Below are positions 1-5,433 of a DNA stretch of 6,210 nucleotides, one piece after another (position 1 is the stretch's first letter; every line of letters starts with the position of its first letter). The notes below the pieces were generated by a model. It was not told where the DNA came from. It made no database searches and saw nothing but the letters and a program-made list of their open reading frames with translations. Where the stretch lies: positions 1 to 6,210 of the forward strand of contig JAFPXW010000093.1 of assembly GCA_017394565.1 (NCBI GenBank), written 5' to 3'. Source of the stretch: Oscillospiraceae bacterium. GTDB lineage: Bacteria; Bacillota; Clostridia; Oscillospirales; Ruminococcaceae. Both the position numbers and the translations under genes were made by a program.

Positions 1-27
1 CACTTTTGTGGTGATGGCGCACCGGGG

Positions 28-55
28 AGCGCCCCACCCCCAGAGGGGAGGGGCT
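28..55 (+). other. GC-rich stem-loop, terminator-like without U-tract
   Basis: CCCC (32-35), A36 and CCCC (37-40) face GGGG (45-48), A49 and GGGG (50-53). This gives eight G-C pairs around a single A-A mismatch with a four-base loop (41-44). AG at 28-29 can also pair with CT at 54-55 across a two-base bulge. GGGG at 24-27 could instead pair with 32-35, so two mutually exclusive folds exist. No T-run follows on the + strand, so it is not a standard intrinsic terminator in that direction. Confidence 0.45.
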
Positions 56-86
56 ATGTTGTGGAGAGCTTCGCTCCCTGCACCCC

Positions 87-108
87 GATCCGGGCTGCTG
101 TCCGGATC
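87..108. other. Inverted repeat GATCCGG/CCGGATC
   Basis: A perfect 7-bp inverted repeat (87-93 and 102-108) encloses an 8-base loop. It lies 15 bases before the -35 hexamer of the proposed foldase promoter. It could be a hairpin ending an upstream transcript, although only TT and no longer T-run follows, or a protein-binding dyad. Nothing in the sequence distinguishes these. Confidence 0.4.
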
Positions 109-123
109 TTCACAAAGCGCTTT

Positions 124-153
124 TTGACAGCCTGGAAGCTAAAAAGCTTTAAA
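124..153 (+). promoter_or_regulatory. Probable sigma-A promoter of the foldase-nth operon
   Basis: A perfect -35 hexamer TTGACA lies at 124-129. A -10-like TTTAAA (148-153, four of six consensus positions) follows after an 18-bp spacer. Transcription would start near 160, leaving a leader of roughly 28 bases before the ATG at 188. The -10 is imperfect, so this is a reasonable rather than certain call. Confidence 0.5.
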
Positions 154-187
154 GAAAAGTAAGTTATGAAAGGATGAAGGATCACCC

Positions 188-1822
188 ATGAGCGATGAAC
201 TGAACAAGAACACCGAATCCACGGAAGCTCCGGCAGAGGACACAACAGAGCAGGAGGCTTACGAGGGGATTCTCGGTGATTACAGCGAGGAGGCTGCCGA
301 TGCCGAAGCTGCGGCAGAGGGAGCAGCTGCCCCTAAGGAAAAGAAGCCTGCCGGCAAGAAGCTGCTGACCATCGCAGGAATCTGCGCCGCAGTGGTCGCT
401 GTCGGCGGACTCGGCACGTTCGGCGTACTCAAATACCGCGAGGTCATGCCGAAAACGGCGGCGTCCTCCGGCAATGCCAAGGTCACTGACCGTATGGCGG
501 CCTGCTATGTGCAGGATGTTGTCAATATGTACAAGTCCTACTACGGCGAGGAAGCCCTGATGTCCTACTACGGTCTGGATCTGACCAAGCCGCTGAGTGA
601 GCAGGAGTACCCCGGTACGGAGGGAACGACCTGGCTCCAGAGCATCCTGACCGGTGTCAAAAACAATGTCACCCAGTATCTCGTGCTGAAGCAAGCAGGC
701 CAGGCGGCAGGTTATCAGCTCACCGAGGATGACGTGAAGGAGATCGAGGAGAAGCTGGCGGAGGCGGATATTTCCACCTACGGCAACAAGGTCACTCTGG
801 CGGATCTGCGTCAGGCATTTGAATTGCAGGCGTACAGTGCCGGCTTCTACAACGAGACCTATGACAGCTTTACCTTCACGGACGATGAGATCCAGTCCTA
901 CCTCGATACCAACGGCAGCAGTTATATCACCTGCGGTCTGATGGGCTTCTCCATCAGCTATGATCTGGAGGATGACACGGCTGCCACGGAGGAAGCTTCC
1001 ACTGAGGAAGAAACCACAACGGAGGAAGAAGCGCCGAAGATGGATCAGAAAACTGCCGAGAAGCTTGCCAAGGCGCTGGAAAAGGCGACGAAGCCGGATC
1101 AGTTCGAGAGCCAGGTCTCGGACATCCTGACCGAGTATGAGGGCTATTCTGATGAGGATCTGGAATCCCTGCTGCCGACGATCACGAATGAGAATTTCGG
1201 CTATATGACCGGCAATGAGTTGGCGGACTGGGCATTCGGCGGCGAGGCAAAGGTCGGCGATACGCTCCTGATCGAGGGCGACGGCGTTTACTATGTCTAC
1301 CTCATGACACGCGAGCCGGAGCGTGATGATTCTCCGACGATCAGCGTGCGCCACATCCTGTTCAGCATCGACGATCACCTGAGTGTGGATGCAGATGCGG
1401 CGACCGATGAGGAAAGAGCCGCTGCACTGGAGGAATGCCACCAGCTTGCGGACGCTTGTCTGGAGGAATGGAAGAACGGCGATGCAACGGAGGACAGCTT
1501 TGCGGCACTTGCAACGGAGCGCACCGAGGATCCGGGTTCCCAGAACAGCGGCGGTCTGTATGTCGATGTGACGCAGGGACAGATGGTACAGCCGTTCAAT
1601 GACTGGTGTTTCGATGAAAGCCGCCAGGTCGGCGATACCGGCATCGTGGAAACGACTTACGGTGTTCATGTGATGTTCTTCTCCGGCAAGGGTGATCCGG
1701 CCTGGAAGGTCGAGGCGGTCAATGGTCTGCGCGGTGAGCGATTCCAGACGTGGTACGCAGAACAGGAACAGCTCTATCCTGTGACCATCAACGACGAGAT
1801 CTTCGACACCATCGAGGGCTGA
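188..1822 (+). CDS. Membrane-anchored PrsA-like parvulin peptidyl-prolyl isomerase (foldase)
   Basis: Predicted foldase of 544 residues that would catalyse cis-trans isomerisation of prolyl bonds in exported proteins on the outer face of the membrane. Residues 1-57 are acidic and rich in Ala, Glu and Thr. One hydrophobic helix follows at about 59-81, flanked by Lys/Arg, which suggests a cytoplasmic N-terminus and an external C-terminus. Residues 98-245 are mostly helical, as in the chaperone part of PrsA/SurA proteins. A standard parvulin domain spans about 384-500, with RHIL at 388-391, SGGLY at 454-458, VGDTG at 481-485 and YGVHV at 491-495; both conserved histidines (389, 494) are present. 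Residues 246-375 resemble a second, degenerate copy. Unlike Bacillus PrsA there is no lipobox, so it is not a typical lipoprotein, and I give no gene symbol. The ATG follows AAGG (177-180) by seven bases. Family assignment is firm; substrates are unknown. Confidence 0.9.
   Translation: MSDELNKNTESTEAPAEDTTEQEAYEGILGDYSEEAADAEAAAEGAAAPKEKKPAGKKLLTIAGICAAVVAVGGLGTFGVLKYREVMPKTAASSGNAKVTDRMAACYVQDVVNMYKSYYGEEALMSYYGLDLTKPLSEQEYPGTEGTTWLQSILTGVKNNVTQYLVLKQAGQAAGYQLTEDDVKEIEEKLAEADISTYGNKVTLADLRQAFELQAYSAGFYNETYDSFTFTDDEIQSYLDTNGSSYITCGLMGFSISYDLEDDTAATEEASTEEETTTEEEAPKMDQKTAEKLAKALEKATKPDQFESQVSDILTEYEGYSDEDLESLLPTITNENFGYMTGNELADWAFGGEAKVGDTLLIEGDGVYYVYLMTREPERDDSPTISVRHILFSIDDHLSVDADAATDEERAAALEECHQLADACLEEWKNGDATEDSFAALATERTEDPGSQNSGGLYVDVTQGQMVQPFNDWCFDESRQVGDTGIVETTYGVHVMFFSGKGDPAWKVEAVNGLRGERFQTWYAEQEQLYPVTINDEIFDTIEG
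1814..1818 (+). promoter_or_regulatory. Ribosome binding site of nth inside the foldase gene end
   Basis: GAGGG lies seven bases before the GTG at 1826 and is formed by the last Glu-Gly codons of the foldase gene. This placement supports the GTG start and suggests that translation of nth is coupled to the upstream gene. Confidence 0.6.
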
Positions 1823-1825
1823 TCC

Positions 1826-2455
1826 GTGAACAAAAAAGAACGCACCCTGGAAGCCGTCCGGATCCTGAAGGAACGCTATCCCGACGCGATCTGCTCGCTG
1901 GTCTATGAAAAGCCCTACGAGCTGATGATCGCGACAAGGCTTTCGGCGCAATGCACGGACGCGAGGGTGAATATCGTCACGAAGGATCTGTTTGTGAAGT
2001 ACCCGACGCTCGAAAGCTTTGCAGAAGCGGATCTTTCCGAACTGGAGGAAATGATCCGCCCCTGCGGCTTCTTCAAGACGAAGGCGAAAAGCATCAAGGA
2101 AGCGGCGCAGCGGCTGCTGTATGTCTACGGCGGCGTGATCCCGGACACGATGGAGGAGCTGCTCACGCTGCCCGGCATCGGCAGAAAGACCGCGAATCTC
2201 CTGCTTGGCGATGTGTACGGAAAACCGGCAGTCGTCGCAGATACGCATTTTATCCGCATCACCGGACGGCTCGGCCTGACCAAAAACACCGAGCCTGCCA
2301 AGGTCGAAGCGGATCTGCGGAAACTGCTCCCACCGGAGGAATCCTCGGATTTCTGCCACAGAGTGGTGCTGTTCGGGCGTGACATCTGTTCGGCAAGAAA
2401 GCCAAAATGTGCAGAATGTCCGATGCGTGAGTTCTGCCCGTCACGGATGTGCTGA
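1826..2455 (+). CDS. nth: Endonuclease III, bifunctional DNA glycosylase/AP lyase
   Basis: Base-excision repair enzyme that removes oxidised pyrimidines and cleaves the DNA backbone at abasic sites. The 209-residue length matches the family (E. coli Nth is 211). Visible signatures are LSAQCTD at 39-45, the helix-hairpin-helix LPGIGRKTA at 115-123 with the catalytic Lys121 (E. coli Lys120), and ADTH at 138-141 with the catalytic Asp139 (E. coli Asp138). The [4Fe-4S] cluster motif C-x6-C-x2-C-x5-C uses Cys188, 195, 198 and 204. The protein ends five residues after the last cluster Cys, with an extra Cys209. Translation starts at GTG, three bases after the foldase stop, and the first residues (MNKKERTLEA) line up with the E. 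coli N-terminus. Co-transcription with the foldase is likely; a functional link is not implied. All key residues are present. Confidence 0.97.
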   Translation: MNKKERTLEAVRILKERYPDAICSLVYEKPYELMIATRLSAQCTDARVNIVTKDLFVKYPTLESFAEADLSELEEMIRPCGFFKTKAKSIKEAAQRLLYVYGGVIPDTMEELLTLPGIGRKTANLLLGDVYGKPAVVADTHFIRITGRLGLTKNTEPAKVEADLRKLLPPEESSDFCHRVVLFGRDICSARKPKCAECPMREFCPSRMC

Positions 2456-2533
2456 AACTCTTTCTGAAAGATAGAATTTTATCACCAACTTTCGGGAGAA
2501 CTTGTATAGTTTTACTTGATTCCGACGTGACTA
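2456..2533. other. AT-rich spacer after nth, no clear terminator
   Basis: This is the gap between the nth stop and the secA promoter. I looked for an intrinsic terminator and found only weak dyads, such as GATA...TATC around 2471-2484, and no GC stem followed by a T-run. Transcription from the foldase-nth operon may therefore continue into secA. Confidence 0.4.
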
Positions 2534-2562
2534 TTGACAAAACGGACAAAATCAGATAAAAT
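2534..2562 (+). promoter_or_regulatory. Strong sigma-A promoter of secA
   Basis: TTGACA (2534-2539), a spacer of exactly 17 bp, and TAAAAT (2557-2562) match the housekeeping consensus at 11 of 12 positions, in AT-rich surroundings. Transcription should start about 2569-2571, giving a leader of roughly 68 bases. This is the best promoter in the window and fits an essential, well-expressed gene. Confidence 0.8.
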
Positions 2563-2584
2563 AATAGTTAGGTATCTTTTATAC

Positions 2585-2620
2585 ATGATAGAGGATTGTA
2601 GAAAGATCGCAAATTTATAA
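2585..2620 (+). other. Possible 11-codon upstream reading frame in the secA leader
   Basis: ATG at 2585 opens a frame encoding MIEDCRKIANL and closes with TAA at 2618-2620, one base before the secA ribosome binding site. Its only Shine-Dalgarno candidate is a weak TAGG 12 bases upstream, at the very 5' end of the predicted transcript. The peptide is not hydrophobic and does not resemble known secretion-monitoring leaders such as SecM. It may be a chance frame; it is noted because of its exact fit in the leader. Confidence 0.15.
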
Positions 2621-2621
2621 T

Positions 2622-2628
2622 AAGGCGG
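2622..2628 (+). promoter_or_regulatory. secA: Ribosome binding site of secA
   Basis: AAGGCGG precedes the ATG at 2638 by nine bases. A nearer out-of-frame ATG at 2633 leads to a stop after five codons and is not the start. The product from 2638 begins MGILTSIFGS, which matches the usual SecA N-terminus. Confidence 0.7.
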
Positions 2629-2637
2629 TATAATGAA

Positions 2638-5376
2638 ATGGGTATTTTAACTTCCATTTTCGGATCCTACAGTGCCAAGGAGCTTGCGCGGATCGAACCG
2701 ATCAAGAACAAGGTCCTCGCACTGGAGGAGGAATATAAGAAGCTGACCGACGCCGAGCTGAAGGAGAAGACCTTTGAGTTCCGTGAGCGTCTGGAGGACG
2801 GCACCGACACCCTCGACTCCCTGCTGCCGGAGGCACTTGCGACCGTTCGCGAAGCCGGCGACCGCGTGCTGGGCAAGCGTGCATTTGAAGTACAGATCAT
2901 CGGTGCGATCGTTCTGCATCAGGGCAGAATCGCCGAGATGAAGACCGGTGAAGGTAAGACGCTCGTTGCGTGCCTGGCCGCTTACGCCAATGCACTCTCC
3001 GGCAAGGGCGTTCACGTTGTCACCGTAAATGACTACCTCGCAAAGACACAGTCGGAGGAAATGGGCAAGGTGCATCGCTTCCTCGGTCTGACAGTCGGCT
3101 GCATCCTGCATGGTCTGACCAATGCGCAGCGCCGTGCAGCATATGCGTGCGATGTGACCTATGGCACGAACAATGAGTTTGGTTTCGACTATCTGCGTGA
3201 CAACATGGTCATTTATAAGAAGGACATGGTACAGCGCGATCCGAATTTCGCCATCGTCGATGAGGTGGACTCCATCCTGATCGATGAGGCACGTACTCCG
3301 CTGATCATTTCCGGTCAGGGCGACAAGTCCACTGACCTCTACAAGCAGGCGGACGTATTCGCAAAGACGCTCAAGCCCTACACGGTTGTCGAGATCGACG
3401 ACAAGGTAGAGCAGGAGGAACTCTCTGAGGACGCGGATTACATCATCGACGAGAAGGCAAAGACTGCGACCATCACCCGTCAGGGCGTGGAGAAGGCAGA
3501 GAAGTACTTCCATGTAGAAAACCTCATGGCACAGGAGAACATGACGCTCCTGCACCATATCAACCAGGCACTCCGTGCAGTCGGCATCATGAAGGCGGAC
3601 ATCGACTATATCGTTGAGGACGGCGAGGTCATTATCATCGACGAGTTCACCGGTAGAAAAATGCTCGGCCGCCGTTTCAATGACGGTCTGCACCAGGCGA
3701 TCGAGGCGAAGGAGGGCGTGGAGGTCCAGAAGGAATCCAAGACGCTTGCGACCATCACCTTCCAGAACTACTTCCGTCTGTACCAGAAGCTGTCCGGTAT
3801 GACCGGTACGGCGATGACCGAGGAAGACGAGTTCAAGGAGATCTACAAGCTCGACGTGATTGCCATCCCGACCAACCGTCCGGTGCAGCGTATCGACCAC
3901 CCGGATCAGGTTTACCGCAGCGAAAAGGGCAAGTACGAGTGCATTATCGAGCAGATCATCGCGTGCCACGAAAAAGGACAGCCTGTCCTCGTTGGTACGG
4001 TTTCCATCGAGAAGTCCGAGCTGCTCTCGAAGCTCCTCAAGAAGCGCGGCATCAAGCATGAGGTCCTGAATGCGAAGTACCACGCAAAGGAAGCAGAGAT
4101 CGTGGCACAGGCAGGTAAGCTGGGTGCTGTCACCATCGCGACCAACATGGCCGGCCGTGGTACGGATATCATCCTCGGCGGTAACGCGGAATTTTCTGCG
4201 CGTGCAGGTCTGCGCAAGCTTGAAAAGTACGATGACGCTGTCATCAACGAAGCGATCGGCTTTGCGGATACCGACGATGCGACCATCCTGGAAGCACGTG
4301 CGGAATACAGAAAGCTGTATGATAAGTTCGATGCGCAGGTCAAGGAAGCTGCCGTTGCTGTCCGTGAGGCAGGCGGTCTGTTCATCATCGGTACCGAGCG
4401 CCACGAATCCCGTCGTATCGATAACCAGCTGCGCGGTCGTTCCGGCCGTCAGGGCGATCCCGGTGAGAGCCGCTTCTTCCTGTCCGTAGAGGACGATCTG
4501 ATGCGTATTTTCGCAGGCGACAGAATGGAGAACGTCATGCGTTCCCTCAATGTTGAGGAAACCCAGCCCATCGAGTCCAAGTGGCTCTCCAAGATCATTG
4601 CTTCCTCCCAGAAGAAGGTCGAGGGCAGAAACTTCTCCATCCGTAAGAATACCCTGAACTACGACGATGTTATGAACGCACAGCGTGAGATCATCTACAA
4701 GCAGCGCCGCCAGGTGCTCGACGGTGAGGATCTGCATGATTCCATCCTCTCGATGATGGACGAACTGGTGAAGAACATCGCAGCGCAGTATCTCGCAGAG
4801 GAGGACGTTCAGGACAGCTGGAACCTTGTTGGCCTGCGCGATTACTTCTTCGGCTGGCTGCTGGAGGATGGCGATCTCGTCTTTACGGATGAGCAGCTTG
4901 CAGAGCAGACACGCACCTCCATCACCGAGTTCATCACGAACAAGATGAAGGACAAGTACGCAGCGAAGGAAGCGGCTTATGGCGAGAAGATCATCCGCGA
5001 GCTGGAGCGCGTTGTCATGCTCAAGGTCGTTGACACCAAGTGGATGGCACACATCGACGATATGCAGGAGCTCAAGCGCGGTATTTCCCTGCGTTCCTAC
5101 GGCCAGAAGAATCCGGTCGTTGAGTATCGTTATGAAGGCTTTGATATGTTCGACGCCATGGTCGAGAGCATCCGCGAGGATACCGTCCGTATGCTGCTGA
5201 CCATCCAGATCCAGGGCGCACAGGCTCCCCAGCGTGAGCAGGTCGCAAAGCCCGATGCCCCGAATGCAGGCAGCGCAGAGGCCAAGGCTGCTGCAAAGGT
5301 AGGACCGAATGATCCCTGCCCCTGCGGAAGCGGCAAGAAGTACAAGAAGTGCTGCGGTCTGAACGAAAATAAGTAA
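2638..5376 (+). CDS. secA: Preprotein translocase ATPase SecA
   Basis: Motor of the general secretory pathway: it binds preproteins and SecYEG at the inner face of the membrane and drives export by ATP hydrolysis. The 912-residue protein has every expected part. NBD1 carries Walker A GEGKT at 104-108 and the Walker B DEVD box at 208-211. The preprotein cross-linking region is at about 225-375. NBD2 includes NMAGRGTD at 503-510, ERHESRRID at 587-595 and QLRGRSGRQGD at 597-607. The helical scaffold and wing follow, with WMAHIDDMQELKRGI at 802-816. The C-terminal tail ends in a zinc-binding motif using Cys894, 896, 905 and 906. NBD2 has an extra segment at about 517-577, absent from Bacillus subtilis SecA and placed like the variable subdomain of E. 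coli SecA. The zinc motif and full length indicate the housekeeping SecA rather than accessory SecA2. It has its own strong promoter. Codon use is strongly biased: the only TTA codon is codon 4, with no CTA or TCA. Confidence 0.99.
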   Translation: MGILTSIFGSYSAKELARIEPIKNKVLALEEEYKKLTDAELKEKTFEFRERLEDGTDTLDSLLPEALATVREAGDRVLGKRAFEVQIIGAIVLHQGRIAEMKTGEGKTLVACLAAYANALSGKGVHVVTVNDYLAKTQSEEMGKVHRFLGLTVGCILHGLTNAQRRAAYACDVTYGTNNEFGFDYLRDNMVIYKKDMVQRDPNFAIVDEVDSILIDEARTPLIISGQGDKSTDLYKQADVFAKTLKPYTVVEIDDKVEQEELSEDADYIIDEKAKTATITRQGVEKAEKYFHVENLMAQENMTLLHHINQALRAVGIMKADIDYIVEDGEVIIIDEFTGRKMLGRRFNDGLHQAIEAKEGVEVQKESKTLATITFQNYFRLYQKLSGMTGTAMTEEDEFKEIYKLDVIAIPTNRPVQRIDHPDQVYRSEKGKYECIIEQIIACHEKGQPVLVGTVSIEKSELLSKLLKKRGIKHEVLNAKYHAKEAEIVAQAGKLGAVTIATNMAGRGTDIILGGNAEFSARAGLRKLEKYDDAVINEAIGFADTDDATILEARAEYRKLYDKFDAQVKEAAVAVREAGGLFIIGTERHESRRIDNQLRGRSGRQGDPGESRFFLSVEDDLMRIFAGDRMENVMRSLNVEETQPIESKWLSKIIASSQKKVEGRNFSIRKNTLNYDDVMNAQREIIYKQRRQVLDGEDLHDSILSMMDELVKNIAAQYLAEEDVQDSWNLVGLRDYFFGWLLEDGDLVFTDEQLAEQTRTSITEFITNKMKDKYAAKEAAYGEKIIRELERVVMLKVVDTKWMAHIDDMQELKRGISLRSYGQKNPVVEYRYEGFDMFDAMVESIREDTVRMLLTIQIQGAQAPQREQVAKPDAPNAGSAEAKAAAKVGPNDPCPCGSGKKYKKCCGLNENK

Positions 5377-5382
5377 GTACCA

Positions 5383-5413
5383 TACAGCCCTCTCCGGCGC
5401 GGAGGGGGCTGTA
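5383..5413 (+). terminator. Strong stem-loop after secA, terminator-like but without U-tract
   Basis: The two 14-base arms (5383-5396 and 5400-5413) pair completely, with one G-T wobble, around a three-base loop GCG. It starts seven bases after the secA stop. What follows is CCGATAGAAAGG, not a T-run, so efficient intrinsic termination is doubtful; the opposite strand has no T-run either. The 3' arm also contains GGAGG, which the fold would hide from ribosomes. It may act as a partial terminator, a 3'-end stabiliser of secA mRNA after processing, or an attenuator of the next gene. Confidence 0.55.
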
Positions 5414-5420
5414 CCGATAG

Positions 5421-5427
5421 AAAGGTG
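5421..5427 (+). promoter_or_regulatory. Ribosome binding site that decides the methyltransferase start
   Basis: AAAGGTG sits six bases before the ATG at 5434, an ideal distance. A GTG at 5425 is in the same frame and would add three residues, but it lies inside this site and has no usable site of its own, since the nearest GGAGG is about 20 bases upstream within the hairpin arm. The ATG at 5434 is therefore preferred. Confidence 0.65.
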
Positions 5428-5433
5428 ATCCCG

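Larger units (their letters stand above)
1..123. other. Non-coding GC-rich left edge
   Basis: No convincing gene is visible here. The only + strand reading frame (ATG at 14, stop at 125-127, 37 codons) has no ribosome binding site and a low-complexity, Arg/Pro/Gly-rich product, so I treat it as non-coding. The stretch is rich in C and G runs and can fold into at least two stem-loops, listed separately. It is probably the 3' flank of a gene lying left of the window plus the upstream region of the foldase operon. An intergenic repeat copy is possible but cannot be tested from one window. Confidence 0.5.

Noticed and set aside
14..127. 37-codon + strand frame at the left edge
   Set aside because: It has no ribosome binding site, has low-complexity composition, and overlaps the hairpins and the -35 element.
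166..177. Three-codon frame ATG-AAA-GGA-TGA just before the foldase start
   Set aside because: It is too short to be informative and overlaps the purine-rich ribosome binding region; it is probably chance.
374..388. Cys66 of the foldase as a lipidation site
   Set aside because: The residues before it (Ile-Ala-Gly-Ile) do not fit a lipobox, and the Cys lies mid-helix after a 57-residue tail, unlike lipoprotein signal peptides.
182..2359. 725-codon minus-strand reading frame opposite the foldase and nth
   Set aside because: Same codon-register shadow. The sense strand encodes two proteins with full sets of family motifs.
1951..2382. 143-codon + strand frame within nth
   Set aside because: It is an out-of-frame shadow of nth, whose catalytic and iron-sulfur residues are all intact in the other frame.
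2460..2520. Intrinsic terminator after nth
   Set aside because: Only 4-5 bp AT-rich dyads and short direct repeats (AACTT) are present; there is no GC stem followed by a T-run.
2616..2634. Two perfect TATAAT hexamers (2616-2621 and 2629-2634) around the secA ribosome binding site
   Set aside because: Neither has a -35 element at a workable distance, and transcripts from them would begin at or after the ribosome binding site. They look like A/T-rich flanking sequence.
5425..5433. GTG at 5425 as the methyltransferase start
   Set aside because: The GTG lies within the AAAGGTG ribosome binding site that is correctly spaced for the ATG at 5434.
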